Origin: Macrotis lagotis
Taxonomy: Eukaryota > Chordata > Mammalia > Peramelemorphia > Peramelidae
NCBI RefSeq assembly: GCF_037893015.1
Contig: NC_133658.1
Location: 144,761,982-144,825,981 of the forward strand
Length of the DNA: 64,000 bases
Direction of reading: 5' to 3'
Shown here: positions 12,300 to 24,044 of the stretch, piece after piece
Layout: each line of letters starts with the position of its first letter
Position numbering within the stretch: position 1 is the stretch's first letter
The notes under the pieces: model-generated
What the model was told of the DNA's origin: nothing
Databases searched by the model: none
The model's input: only the letters and a program-made list of their open reading frames with translations
Made by a program: the position numbers and the translations under genes

Positions 12300-12745
12300 G
12301 CTTCTAATGAAGAGACATGAGAAGATTCCTCCTAGCCTCTCCTGAACAGAAGTGATAGTCCAAGGGGATGGTTACATAGAATGCATGGAATGAGAGATTT
12401 GTTTTCAATGTATTGATCCCTTTTGCTATATTATTTTTTCTCTTCTGTCTTCCTTTTTAAATTCTTAAAAGGAATTGCTCTGCCTGGGGAAAATCCAAGA
12501 GATATAAAAACAAATGAATAAAAATTTTCAATAAAATTGAATAAAAATATCTTTGTTTTAAAAAAAACTTTTTTTGTGATATGGCTATTTGGCCCAATTG
12601 TATGATCTCACATGTAAAACTGATATCTTCTCAGCGGGTAGAAAAGAGTGGGAAGGAGGGAGAGAATTTGCAACTCAATGTAAAAAATAAGGCTTAAAAT
12701 AAATAATAAATTGAAAAATTTTTAAATAAAAAAACAACAAAAAGT
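12300..12745 (+). mobile_element. Probable L1-like 3' tail remnants
   Basis: AT-rich text with successive A-rich ends (12545-12565 and 12700-12745) and phrases resembling L1 3' tails (gggaaggagggagagaattt, a tgtaaaaaataaggctta phrase). No coding sequence. The assignment is weak. Confidence 0.35.
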
Positions 12746-12830
12746 AATATATCCAAGACTAGATCGTTATTCACTGGAAATGTTACTTATTCTCTGTGTG
12801 TAATTAACATAATTGTTTTATTTTCTCCAG

Positions 12831-13002
12831 GATTATTTTGGAGTTTGTTCAGAGCTAGTTATCAAAGACAATGTTGTTGTGGTTTATGAAGTACTAGAAG
12901 AGATGCTAGACAACGGATTCCCATTGGCTACTGAATCAAACATCTTGAAAGAACTGATAAAGCCCCCTACAATCCTTCGAACTGTTGTTAACACTATCAC
13001 AG
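12831..13002 (+). CDS. AP3M2: AP3M2 exon: DYFGVC... to ...NTITG
   Basis: 172 nt, acceptor ttttctccag, donor AG|GTATGG. Enters in phase 0 and leaves one base of a Gly codon. Encodes the last part of the longin-like domain (DYFGVCSE, VVVVYEVLEEMLDNG, PPTILRTVVNT). One residue differs from remembered human sequence (SEL for SEP). Confidence 0.97.
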
Positions 13003-16000
13003 GTATGGAGAAGGATTCAAAACTCTGACTGCTGAAGTCTTCATGTTACTTGTTCTAAAGTATTCTAGATTCAGGAGAAAATGATTTCTGATTTTTTTTG
13101 TTGTTTTAATCATAATGTTCACTTTCTATATAACTTCTTTAAATATTGAACTGAAATCATACTGTGTTAAGCAGAAACTTTCTTCAGTTCCAAGGAACTC
13201 ATACTATCCCTTTTCAAGGAAAAAAATACTTTTATCACATTTTTTGAGCATTCTGACAAGAAAGAGAAATAGATCATTGAAGTTTAGAATTAAGCTTTAC
13301 AGCTATATTATATATTTTTTTCATGAAGTATAGTTCATTTATAAAAATACTCAAAAGTCATAAATGTCCTGTATCCAATTCAGTCCTAGGAAACTAATGT
13401 CTAGGAGCAATTTGTCCATACTTGACTTTGAAGATGCTGCTAAGGATGTGGCTTAAAATTCATTTTCTTTGCCTTCAGTTTGAGAGGGTGCTAGAAAGAG
13501 TGGAGGAAAAAAACTTAGAAAAGGGCTTGTCATATAGTATTTTAATACTAGAGCTTTTATGATGAACATAAAAATGTCTTGAAAATACATCTTTTGGGGC
13601 GGCTAGAGCACTGGCCTTGGAGTCAGGAGTACTTGAGTTCAAATCCAGCCTCAGACACTTAATAATTACCTAGCTGTGTGGCCTTGGGCAAGCCGCTTAA
13701 CCTCACTGCTTTGCAAAAACTAAAAAAATACATCTTTAGTTGACATATAATGAAAAGGAATTATAGTAGTGTTTTATGCCATTAAACCCCTGGCCTTAAT
13801 ATTAGTCTAAGAGAAATTGTATAGATGGATTCACTCTTATACCAACATGCTGACATACCCAAGAACTCAACAAGAACAAGATGATTTTACCCATGAAAAT
13901 TGTACACCACTGTACAGAATGATATCTCTGATGGAAGCCATTGCATTATTTAAACTGCAGGCTATTGTGGAATTTGAGAAAGTAAGTTCAGGTTACTTTC
14001 AAAATCATAAAGTGAAGTCTGTTCTTCAGGAAGCTTTATTTTTCCTCTGGTGGCGGGGCGGGGGGAGTGACTAAGGGAGGTGGTGTGCATTTTAAGAGTG
14101 CCAGACCAGATAATTATAAGGAATTTTTAAGATATATCAGGTCATTCCTGTATAAGGCAGAAAAAAGTCTGTACTATTAGTTTGGAAAATGTCAACTAAT
14201 TGTGTAGAAGTTTGGTTAAGTGGAGTGGGAAGTTGGAATCAAATAGGTATAAAATTGCATTATTTACTATTTTAGGAAGCACAAATGTGGGTGATCAGCT
14301 TCCCACTGGACAGTTATCAGTGGTACCATGGCGACGGACTGGGGTGAAATATACTAATAATGAAGCATATTTTGATGTCATTGAGGAGATTGATGCCATC
14401 ATTGATAAATCAGGTATCTGCAGTTGTGATCTAAAGCAGCTCTGTCCAATCTTACTTTTAAATGATTTTATTGAAACAATAGACAACATATTTTGACTTG
14501 CCATTTTAGTGACAGTTCTGAGGTAGCAAGGTAGCTAAAGCACTTAATAACTCACAGGGACTGCATTAAATCTCACTGCAGGCCTTCCCTTTGGACAGCC
14601 CTGATCTAAAGTGTTTGAGCACTAAGAAAATTGATAACAATGTTTTTTAATGTAATATTTATTTGTATTGGGAGTATTTGGGAAGTATGCTCCCCTTATA
14701 TGATTTAACTGACTGTTATTGTGTATGTAATGGGGGTATATTTGTCTATTTGTCCCATATATTAGTAATTAATTAGGTTTGCCTTGATACTTAATTATTT
14801 AGTGTGGCACTTCTATAATTTCATAAGGATTAAGCTTTCTTTTGACAATTATCTGCCATCTTGTACACCTTCTATTAAGATCTATAAGTACCAAAAAAAG
14901 AGAACGTTTTCTTAGTAGAAATTTCATTTTCTAAAGGGTTGCTTTCCTAAGATATTTTACTGTTTATTCATAGGACCAGACTGGGAAAGGTTATCACTAA
15001 CAGAATTGCTAATGAGACCTTTTCCCCATTGATTTAATTTGGCAGATCTTGAGATAAATATAACATCTTAGAAGATGTGGAAATTGCATTTTATTATGGT
15101 CCATTAGCTTACATGAACTATCTTGGAATTTTAGTTAGAATGATGACATTTGTCTGGTTCGCTGATCTTTTCCTTTCTGTTTATTTTTTTGTGTTAGGTT
15201 CTACAATCACTGCTGAGATTCAAGGAGTCATTGATGCTTGTGTAAAGCTGACTGGGATGCCAGACCTCACACTTTCCTTCATGGTAAAACAATGGGCTAG
15301 AGCTACAGTGCTTGAGAAAAGAGATGTTGGCATACTTGGTGGTAAAGAAAGAGAAAGAAATAAAATGAGGAATTAAAAGGTTTGGTCAAAAAATAAATTC
15401 ATTCTATTTAACTAGAGGGTTTTTGTTTGTTTTTATGAAAAGCATCTAAACAATTTCCCTGGAAGATATATAAGTGTTTATTTCCTGTTCCTTACTCTTC
15501 CTTTATATGGTAACTTTAGAACCCTAGGTTATTGGATGATGTCAGCTTTCATCCTTGCGTTCGATTCAAGCGCTGGGAATCTGAGCGTATCCTTTCCTTC
15601 ATCCCTCCTGATGGAAACTTTCGCCTGCTCTCCTACCATGTCAGTGCTCAGAAGTAAGCAGCAATTCTTCATGTGAATGAAACATCTATGTATGTTTGTT
15701 CAACTTAGAATGTGAATATACTTGTTTAATTTGTGTTCTTATGATCAAAATTTTAAAACTATAGGAAGCAATAATTGTTAAGATTTCAGTTGTGTCTTTA
15801 ATCTGAAGATTTAATTTCCTTTAGAGAAAGTGTGAGTTGATGAAAAGAGCATAAAGTATAGAAGAAAGTACAGAGAACCAAATTCTGGTCCCAATTCTGC
15901 CAGTAACTTGTTTTTTGTTTTGTTTTTTTTTTTTTGGTTTGTTTTTTAGGGATTTTGGTAAGTCAAATGGGGTTAAGTGGCTTGCCCAAGGCCACACAGC

Positions 16001-19000
16001 TAGGGAATTATTAAGTGTCTGAGGCCGGCTTTGAACTCAGGTGCTCCTGACTTCAGAGCCAGCGCTCTATCCACTGCACCACCTAGCTGCCCCTGCCAGT
16101 AACTTGTTAAGTGACTTCACTTTTCTTTCTTTATCCAACTATCAAATGGAAAAAATAATGCTCTGCCTATTTCATTGGCTTATTAGGATCAATTTATATC
16201 ATGAATTTAAAAGGTCTTTGAAATGGACTATATAGAAATGGAAAGTGATAGAATTACACTCTCAAGAAAAGCATTATAGAGTACCAGTCCTCAAGTCAGG
16301 AGACTTGAATTCAAATCCAACCTCAGACACTTATTAATTCCCTAGCTGTGTGACCTTGGGCAAATCACTTAACCCATTGCCTTGAAAAAACCAAAAAGAA
16401 AAGTATTAACCACAAAAAGAAGTATTAACCACATTTCATAAAACTAGAAATGGTAATACAGTGACTTCTTAATGTCTTGCATGATACCTGGTACCTAGAT
16501 TTATAGATTTTGTAGATTTTGCTTTCAGAAACATTGTTTTTAAAGGTATCAGAGATCATTTGCTCTAGCTGCATTATTTAATGGAGGAGGACCCAGAGCC
16601 ATACTGTTACTGAGAGGCAATGCTAGTATTCAAACTCTGGTTTTCTGAATCTGCAGCTAGTGTTTTAGAAGTCCACTATCTCAGCAAAGTTGGAAATACA
16701 GAGTCAATAATCCATGCTATTTATCTACTAGTTTAGCTACTAGATGTTATCTTTACCTTGAAAAAAGAAAAGGGAGAAAAGTATTTTTGTTTTACTCTTT
16801 GTATATTGATTGAGGTAAGGGACGAGGATATAATTACAATAGTTCTAATAATAACTAACTTGAAGGTATGCTTGGTACTTTCAAAAGTTAATTCGTATGA
16901 AAAATATGATGCCAGAAGAAAGAGGGAAAGGTAAAGAGATGTTGCATGTTTTCATTGAGATGATAAAATTGAATTGCCTAACTTTTTCCCCCCTCAGCTT
17001 GGTTGCAATTCCAGTGTATGTCAAACATAACATCAGTTTCCGAGATAGTAGCTCACTAGGACGCTTTGAGATTACAGTGGGACCCAAGCAGACCATGGGA
17101 AAAACTATAGAGGGAGTGATTGTCACCAGCCAAATGCCCAAAGGGGTCTTGAACATGAGTCTTACTCCATCTCAGGGCACCCACACTTTTGACCCTGTTA
17201 CCAAGGTAAGTGATTATAGATTAGGAAATTTTGAGTTGAAACTGTCTAATACAACAGTAACTATTTAGGCATTCCCCAAAATGATTATGTCATTTATTGA
17301 AAAGGAAATTGGGACAGAGTTTGCCCTCAGTGGAATATCACAGAGAAAACATAAAAGTAAAAACACCACAAGGGCAGCTTATGTTACATACTTGGGACTC
17401 TAAGAGTAACTTCCTTCAAATGTCAATCCTAATGCAACTAGTTTTTTTGTTTAAAAAACTTTTTTTCTGTGAGTTTATACCTAAAATTCTTCAAGAAGAA
17501 TATTATGGACTCTTTTTATGTAGAAACAGGATTAATGAAAGTGTTTTCCTTGCACATTAAACTCATCAATTCTATGATCTTTTTTCCTCTTATCTCTCTG
17601 AAGTTGCTCTCTTGGGATGTAGGAAAAATAAATCCCCAAAAGCTACCAAGTTTGAAGGGGACTATGAGCCTTCAAGCTGGGGCTTCCAAACCTGATGAGA
17701 ATCCTACCATCAATCTTCAATTTAAAATCCAGCAGCTGGCCATCTCTGGTAAGTAGAAAACAACTAGGTGTCAAAAGATGTAAATGGCTTTCTGATCTGA
17801 AAAACCTTCTTGTAAGCTTACTATTTATTTATAGAGTTTTGTCTTTTTTAGCTGAAATATAAGCTTTAGATTAGAAAGTATGGCTCTATCACTTCTTTTA
17901 TATCTTCCCTGCCTTTCTCCATTGTCTTTTGAGACAATTATGTTATTTTTTTAAGATTGAAGTATACTAGGTTTTTCTTTAGGATAAATTTTTATAATCC
18001 TTTATTATAAAATCACCAAAATCATTTAGATGAAAAGAGTTAGCTACAAACAAGAATGGAATAAATACTGATATGAGGTTGTACTTAAAACCCTTCTTAT
18101 TTGAGAATGTTCTTATCCTTAGTTTCCAAAGTCCACAGTTTGAAGGTACATCTGTATTTTTAGATGGGGGCTTTGATCAGAAATTGCTTTTTTTAACCTA
18201 TATTTGATAATCACTTATTTTAGGCCCATTGAACCCACCCACATCAGCATACCATACCCTGGAGGTGCTCTGACAACTCTAAAAATCATTCTTTCTAAAG
18301 TCTACTGACTGAGTTAGTGATTAGAATTAATTTAGAACATGAGATCATTAGCCATTATACTAGGTCTATCAGTTAGAATATTGTTTACAATAGTTAGCTT
18401 ATTAATCACAGATAACTTGGAATTTGATTTATTCATCATGATCTTTTATTTTTTTTAGGATTTTGCAAGGCAAATGGGGTTAAGTGGCTTGCCCAAGGCC
18501 ACACAGCTAGGTAATTATTAAATGTCTGAGACCGGATTTGAACCCAGGTACTCCTGACTCCAGGGCCGGTGCTTTATACACTGGGCCACCTAGCCGCTCC
18601 ATCATGCTCTTTCTTTAGATTTTTCTTGTAACCTCCAAATAAATCACTTTCAAGTCACAGTCTCTCAAAGAACAGAAGAGTGTATTTTTTAACTTGTACT
18701 TCAATTTTATTGATCATTTTATTGATCTTATTTTGATCTTATTGACCATTTTATTGATTTTATTGATTATTTCCTCACATGATATAGGCTGTACATTCCC
18801 TCTTGTCCTGTGAGATTCTTGTCTCTGACTTCCATAAACTTTCCATGAAGGATTTGTCTACCATCCTAAAGAATTTCCTCTAGATCTTTTAACATTCCAT
18901 GGGTGCCAATGCAGCATGTACCACTAGAACTATCACTTCTTTTATATCTTTCCTGCCTTTCTCCATTGTCTTGTGAGTCACCCACAATTTTGCTTTTTTT

Positions 19001-19821
19001 TTTTAAGATTGAAGTATCCTAGGCTTTTCTACTGATAGAACATCCCTGGAAGAATATTGATTTTAAAAGATGGAGTTTTTTGTCATACAAAGCAGTTTGG
19101 GATAATTAAAGTACTACATAATTTCACACATGTTACCTAGCCTACTTACATATATATATGCCTATTTGATTATTCACCTATAGTGCTTGTCCAGGTAGCT
19201 TGTAATTTCATGCCACAATCTGAACAATAGTTATTCTTAATCCATTTGATTTTTTTCTGTGTGAATTGTTAGATTGATCTCTTTTGAGGAGTTTTCAAAT
19301 TCATTGAGGAGATTAATATTTTGGGGTATCAAGAAGACAATAAAATACCATCTACAAATAGGAGCATCTGACAGTTCTCCCCAAATGTGTAGTGAGAGTC
19401 ATTAAATTTCTGTCATCTTCCATGACAGTGATAAACCACAGGTCTCCCTCTCTTATGTCCAATTTGATATTAATTATCAGATGATCATTAAACAGTTATT
19501 CCCATGACTGTCTTTATCAAGGAATCTTGGGTGATCATAATATATACATGGTTGATACCTTAGAGGAGAGTTTTTGAGGCTGTCTTTTTTTTTGTACTAG
19601 GTAAAATGTTTTCTTTTATAATCATCAAAAGAGGCTTCATGATATTGGGGTAAGAATGCTTAGAGACATCCTCAGGAAAGATCCAGGTTTGAATTCTGCC
19701 TCTGGTACACCTCTTTGACAATAGGTAATTTACTTAAACTCTCAGAAAAATATTTATGGAAGTGTACCTGTTCCCTTCTCATATTTCATCAAGGATGCTC
19801 TTGACATATATGCACATACAT

Positions 19822-19879
<58 letters not shown>

Positions 19880-22800
19880 TATTCTCTTACAGATTTTATA
19901 GAGATGACAAAGTAGGCATATGGATCAGTAGTTATCAATGTCTTTTCACTTGCCCTTTTTAAAAAACCATCACCCGCAGTTTCTTAGTATTCCTTTCTTT
20001 GACATTTCTCTAAAAAATCATTCAGGCCTTTCAGACTTGTCACTTCTGTCTCAAATTTCTTCTGTTTGTGTTTGGTCTGATCCAGCTATTGTTTAATTTT
20101 CTTTAGTGTAATTTATGTCATATACCACATTGAGACTAAGATATTAGAGTCTAAATGAATTTCTACTGTCATTGATGATGAAAATAGTTTGTTATAAAAT
20201 GCTGACAGATCTGTTCTGTTTTTCTTTTATCATTGATCTCTCAATTTTATCTATAAATTCTTTTGGAATTATCTACTTTAGCTTATGTCAAACTTTTTTA
20301 AAGATTCATTCTCTTTCCATCATTCTTCACTCTTTTGTAAGGCTTTTCTTATATTCTGTCCACTTCTATCATATTTCGTAAATGAATACACACTAAATTA
20401 GCATTGCCCTGCCTCTCACCTTGGCAAGAACAAATGTTTGCTGGTTAAGGTTGAAACTCTTCTTTGGTCTCCTTATTGTGATTGCATTATATTTGTTAAA
20501 CTTCTGTAGGAAAGATGGCAATCATCTGTCTATTAATATCTTTTGCTGGATCTCCATTTCCTATTTCTTATTGTCAGTAGCTGGTTGGCATAGGTCACAT
20601 CAGAAGTGTTATAGTTATGCACAGTGTTTTCTTATTTTAATCCTCTCTTCCACTTGGGTGTTGACTTTAACTTTTGTTCTAACTAGTTTATGGTCTTTTT
20701 GACTACACACAAATAGCCGATTCCAAAATGACATCTACACAGATAATCTGTCAATTCCTGTCAGTTGAGATAGTTCTATTTTTGTTGTTCATCATGCAAA
20801 GCCTTTCGATATTTTAAAATTTTTCTTAAAAGATTTATTTTTTACAATTCATTTATTTCCCAATATATCCATCCCTTTCCTTCCTCTTAGAGATCTCTCT
20901 CTTATAACAAAGAATAAAAGAGAGAGGGAAAAAAATCAATAAAACTAATCAACTCTTTAACCAAGTATGACATTTACATTGTTCTTTACATCCTTTGTCT
21001 TTACAAAGAAGAGACAAAGTTCATTTTCATATCTCTTCATTAGTCATATTTATTATTTCAAAGAATATTAATAGCATTGAAACATGAAGCTTGTAGGCCT
21101 TTGGCTTCTTTAGGTTCTTAATTCGACATTGTATTTTTCAACAATTTTTTTTACTATTTCCCCCATTAAATTCATCAAGTAATGAGATATATCTCTACCT
21201 CTTCAATAGTTTTTGGTTTGTCAACCACAGTTATCTTTATTAAGGGTTGTTTTGATTATGTTCATCATGAGTTCTGGAAGGTGCAGTGACCTAATAATAT
21301 AACCTTGAGGACACACTGAAAACAATTTTGCTAGCTCCTTCTTTTGCTCTTCAGTGAGATCTGGTGAGCCATCTTTCCATGTAGGTACAACATTCTTATG
21401 CTTTTGAGTTAATTTATAGTGAGTATATTAAGATAGTGGAAATTCTCTTTATTAAGAATTCAACAATATTCATAAATTCTTATTGGACAAGAATTTCATA
21501 TTTTGGATACTAACAGTTCAACTCATGATCATATGTGACAAAATCAGTGTGATTTGTAGGACTTTATTCTCTCTTTTCTGCTATTCTGTTATCATGAATT
21601 GGGCTAAAAACCGTTATTTATTTTTCTTTTTTTCATGGGCTGCCATGGCCAAAGAATCATCATCTAATGGCCAACTTGCTCATGATAAGACTTTAAGTAC
21701 TTTGCCAAATTGATCACTGGGCAATTGGGTTTGTTCCATCTGATAGAATCTACTGAAGCTTGTGCCCCATTGGTATAGCCTTAGAGAATGAAGACCACCT
21801 TTATACAAGGATGACAACAAAGCAAAACTTTTGTGGAATTTTTCCTAACACTGTACAAAAACTTTTATTTTTCACATTTTCTTGCCAAAACAGACCACTA
21901 TGTTTTAAGGAAGGGCATAATATCAATTCTTCACTTTCTACATATAATAATCAATTGATCAACAGGCATTTTTAAGCCCCTGCTGTGGGCCAAGTAAGAG
22001 GGGAAGAGTCCATCCTCATGAAGACCTTATTATGGTAGGGAAAACAACAGAACATCTATAAATTTCTACAGACTGAACAGAATGACAATAAATACAAATA
22101 AATTCAAAGCAGTTAAGTATAAGGCTGTCTGGGAGGGAAGACACCAGCAATTAAGGAATCAGGAAAGGTTGGTGTAGGACAGGATACTTGAGGTGCATTG
22201 TGGAAGAAGAGAGGCAGAACTAAGGAAAGAATATATTTCAGGCACCATCCTCATTCTCCTGATCAAATATTTACTAAGGACTTGCCATATACCAGGGACT
22301 GGACTAAGTGTTGAGGATACAAAGAAAGAGCCTACAACTATGTATATACAAGATAAATATAATGTAAATGGGAGTAAATTTTGGAGGGAAGTCCCTAGAA
22401 GTGGCAGGGGATTAGAGAGGGAGGAGAGAGAACTTTGGAGGGGACCAAAATGATTTCTTAAAGAAGATGGGATTTAAGCTGTCTTAAAAGTAGGAGGAAA
22501 AGGTAAGAAGGGAAAGCATTCCAGGTATGAGACAACCAGTAAAGGAAAAAATCACAGTCTCTGAAGCCATGGTGTTATGTGTGAAGACCAGTTTGACTAG
22601 ATGTGAAGAGCAGAAGAGTAAATCATGTCCATTGAGACCAGAAAGGAAGACTGGGGTCAAGTTGTTTATTTTAAAAATAAATCAGGGGTGTCTAGGTGGC
22701 GTAGTGGATAAAGCACAGGCCTTGGAGTCAGGAGTACCTGGGTTCAAATCTGGTCTCAGACACTTAATAATTACCTAGCTGTGTGGCCTTGGGCAAGCCA

Positions 22801-24044
22801 CTTAACCCCATTTGCCTTGCAAAAACCTAAAAAAAAATAAATCAGAAAGTTTGATATTGTATCCAATAGAGGCAAAAAAGGAAATACTGAAGTTGATTAA
22901 GAGAGACTGACATGGTCATTTCCATACTTAAGGAAAACCACTTCTAAACAGCAGCTGAGAAAAATAACTGAAGAGAGAGTTGAGGAAGGGAGACCAGACA
23001 GAAGACTTTTGTACTCATTTAGGCAAAAGATAGATGAGGGCTTGAAGTAAGATAGTAGCTGTTGGAAAAAGTGCTGAATTAAGGAAATGTTATGAAGATA
23101 GAAATGGGAAGATTTGGCAACCATTTGGATATATGAGATGAAGAAAAGTTTGGAATATTGAGGGTAATACCAGGCTTACACACAAAATTGACAAACCCTT
23201 GGTGTCTTCAACAAAAATAGAGGAAAATGGAATAGATGAGGATATGGAGGAAAGAGATAATGAATTCTATGAATATGTAGAATTTGACATATTTCTTAGA
23301 TATCCAGTTTGAAATGTTCAGTAAGCAACTGCTGATGTGAGACTGAAGCTCTAAAGAAAGGCTATAGTTTGGTATATAGATTTGTCAGTTGGCTGTGTAG
23401 AGATGATAACTAAACCTATGGGTGATGAGGGTACTAAAAGAGAGTATACTAGAAGATTCTTAATTTGGCATACATAAAATTGGTTGTTTTTTAAATAATT
23501 ATATGTATATATATTATATATATACATTAAAATAATTCATTCCCTCTGTTATCTTATGTATTTCATGCATTTAAAAAACATTATTCTGAGAAGGGTCCAT
23601 AACCTTTACCAAACTGCCAAAGTAGTCTGTGAAACAAAAGAAGGTTAAGAACCCTGAGGTAGGGATTGAAGAGATGAGGAAGACCTAGGATAGGAACTAA
23701 GGGAATACTTCTAGTTAAGAGGCTTAATATGGATAATGATCCAGCAGAGCAGAAGAAGGAGCAGAACAGGTAAAAGGAGGAGGACCGAGGGAGAATGGTG
23801 TCCCAAAAATGCAGAGAGGGGAGAGAGTCCAGGAAAAGGTGATCAATCATGTCAAAGGTAGCATTGCTTATTATTTATCATTCTCTTTTTGTTTTCTCTC
23901 TTCTTGAAATAACACCTGTATTATATCCCTTTATTTATTTTAGGGTTGAAAGTGAACCGTCTAGATATGTATGGAGAAAAGTATAAACCATTCAAGGGCA
24001 TAAAATACATGACCAAAGCTGGCAAGTTCCAAGTCCGAACCTGA
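12831..24044 (+). CDS. AP3M2: AP-3 complex subunit mu-2, C-terminal seven coding exons (partial gene)
   Basis: AP3M2 is the medium (mu) subunit of the heterotetrameric AP-3 adaptor. It selects tyrosine-based cargo signals on endosomal membranes for sorting to lysosome-related organelles and, for the mu3B isoform, neuronal vesicles. Exons: 12831-13002, 14276-14413, 15198-15283, 15520-15653, 16998-17205, 17604-17748, 23944-24044. Every junction is GT-AG and phases match end to end. The joined frame is 984 nt (327 residues plus stop). Adding ~91 N-terminal residues missing upstream gives 418, the length I recall for human AP3M2. It covers the end of the longin-like N-terminal domain, the linker and the mu-homology domain (from ~RLLDDVSFHPC to GKFQVRT). 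Individual stretches match remembered human AP3M2 almost residue for residue. The paralogue AP3M1 is the only serious alternative; PLAT next door favours AP3M2. Confidence 0.96.
13597..13727 (+). mobile_element. WSINE1-type SINE with deleted head
   Basis: The head runs ggggcggctagagcactggc, lacking the usual gtggcgcagtggat segment; the rest (ggagtcaggagtacttgag, a cctagctgtgtggccttgg phrase) is intact. Flanks aatacatctttt and aatacatcttta form the target duplication. In an AP3M2 intron. Confidence 0.85.
14276..14413 (+). CDS. AP3M2: AP3M2 exon: STNVGDQLP... to ...AIIDKSG
   Basis: 138 nt, acceptor ctattttag, donor G|GTATCT. Phase 1 in, phase 1 out. Encodes the linker and the start of the mu-homology domain (LSVVPWRRTGVKYTNNEAYF, DVIEEIDAIID). 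Confidence 0.97.
15198..15283 (+). CDS. AP3M2: AP3M2 exon: STITAEIQG... to ...LTLSFM
   Basis: 86 nt, acceptor tttgtgttag, donor ATG|GTAAAA. Phase 1 in, phase 0 out. Encodes AEIQGVIDACVKLTGMPDLT of the mu-homology domain. Confidence 0.97.
15520..15653 (+). CDS. AP3M2: AP3M2 exon: NPRLLDDVSF... to ...HVSAQ
   Basis: 134 nt, acceptor taactttag, donor AA|GTAAGC. Phase 0 in, phase 2 out. Contains the diagnostic stretch SFHPCVRFKRWESERILSFI and FRLLSYHVSAQ. Confidence 0.97.
15913..16093 (-). mobile_element. WSINE1-type SINE, reverse orientation, perfect target duplication
   Basis: Reversed full-length copy with a T-rich start and gcaccacctagctgcccc at its end. Flanked by a perfect 15-bp duplication tgccagtaacttgtt (15898-15912 and 16094-16108), so it is comparatively young. 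It lies 260 bases past an AP3M2 exon. Confidence 0.95.
16277..16395 (+). mobile_element. 5'-truncated WSINE1-type SINE
   Basis: It starts inside the element (tcctcaagtcagg...) and keeps gaattcaaatccaacctca, a ccctagctgtgtgaccttgg phrase and the A tail. Flanks aagaaaagcatta and aagaaaagtatta are the target duplication. Confidence 0.85.
16998..17205 (+). CDS. AP3M2: AP3M2 exon: LVAIPVYVK... to ...FDPVTK
   Basis: 208 nt, acceptor ccccctcag, donor AAG|GTAAGT. Phase 2 in, phase 0 out. Encodes VYVKHNISFRDSSSLGRFEI, VGPKQTMGKTIEGV and TPSQGTHTFDPVTK. Confidence 0.97.
17604..17748 (+). CDS. AP3M2: AP3M2 exon: LLSWDVGKIN... to ...QQLAISG
   Basis: 145 nt, acceptor tctctctgaag, donor G|GTAAGT. Phase 0 in, phase 1 out. 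It starts TTG (Leu) where the remembered human protein has Met. Encodes LSWDVGKINPQKLPSLKGTM and FKIQQLAISG. Confidence 0.96.
18447..18598 (-). mobile_element. WSINE1-type SINE, reverse orientation
   Basis: Reversed copy: ggcaaatggggttaagtgg, a caaggccacacagctaggt phrase, tttgaacccaggtactcctg. Flanks tcatcatgatcttt (18433-18446) and ccatcatgctcttt (18599-18612) are the target duplication. In the last AP3M2 intron. Confidence 0.92.
18690..21660 (-). mobile_element. RTE-type non-LTR retrotransposon (LINE), reverse orientation, degenerate
   Basis: Read on the minus strand, this stretch carries RTE landmarks in the right order despite stops and frameshifts. An endonuclease end DHKLVRTKVK followed by EERIKIRKHCA lies near 20650-20690. 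A reverse-transcriptase box LLFVDGILL (the family's FADD box, altered) lies at ~19340-19365, followed by NEFENSSKEINLTIHTEK-like text. A C-terminal part resembling W-P-N-V-K-R-S-R-G then SQDREG lies near 18790-18930. It ends in irregular ATCAATAAA repeats at ~18700-18780, typical of RTE tails. A (TAGA)n tract lies inside at 19822-19879. The 5' boundary is uncertain. No functional protein is encoded. Confidence 0.65.
19822..19879. repeat. (TAGA)n microsatellite
   Basis: About 14 uninterrupted tetranucleotide units inside the antisense RTE element in the last AP3M2 intron; likely length-polymorphic. Confidence 0.97.
21975..23460 (+). repeat. Ancient dispersed mammalian repeat, unassigned class
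   Basis: Non-coding text with the recurring phrases aggaatcaggaaaggttgg, gcattccaggtatgag, gatattgtatccaataga, a gtagctgttggaaaaagtgc phrase and ccagtttgaaatgttcagt. Related text recurs at 26780, 30420, 36590-37960 and 57080-58550 in this window. I recognise it as a dispersed mammalian repeat but do not assert a family name. A SINE at 22686-22836 splits it. Confidence 0.5.
22686..22836 (+). mobile_element. WSINE1-type SINE
   Basis: Full-length copy (gtctaggtggcgtagtggat ... gccttgcaaaaacctaaaa). Flanks aaataaatcag on both sides (ending ~2 bases before the head and starting after the tail) are the target duplication. Confidence 0.92.
23944..24044 (+). CDS. AP3M2: AP3M2 terminal coding exon
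   Basis: Acceptor tatttattttag after a 6.2-kb intron. Phase 1 in. Encodes LKVNRLDMYGEKYKPFKGIK and ends GKFQVRT followed by TGA at 24042-24044. The C-terminus is the one known for mu3 subunits. Confidence 0.97.

Larger units (their letters stand above)
1..12830 (+). other. AP3M2 upstream intron (partial), repeat-filled
   Basis: This stretch precedes the first AP3M2 exon seen here. Because that exon starts in phase 0 at codon ~92 of the protein, the stretch must be intron, with the preceding exon(s) upstream of the window. I looked for the missing N-terminal exons and found none. Most of the stretch can be assigned to CR1/L3, L1, HAL1-like and SINE insertions listed separately. Positions 830-1370 and 12010-12250 have no strong assignment, apart from an L2-like 3' end near 12175-12265. 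Confidence 0.75.

Noticed and set aside
20421..20702. Hydrophobic 93-codon plus-strand frame
   Set aside because: It is the complement of the RTE-type LINE endonuclease region on the minus strand.
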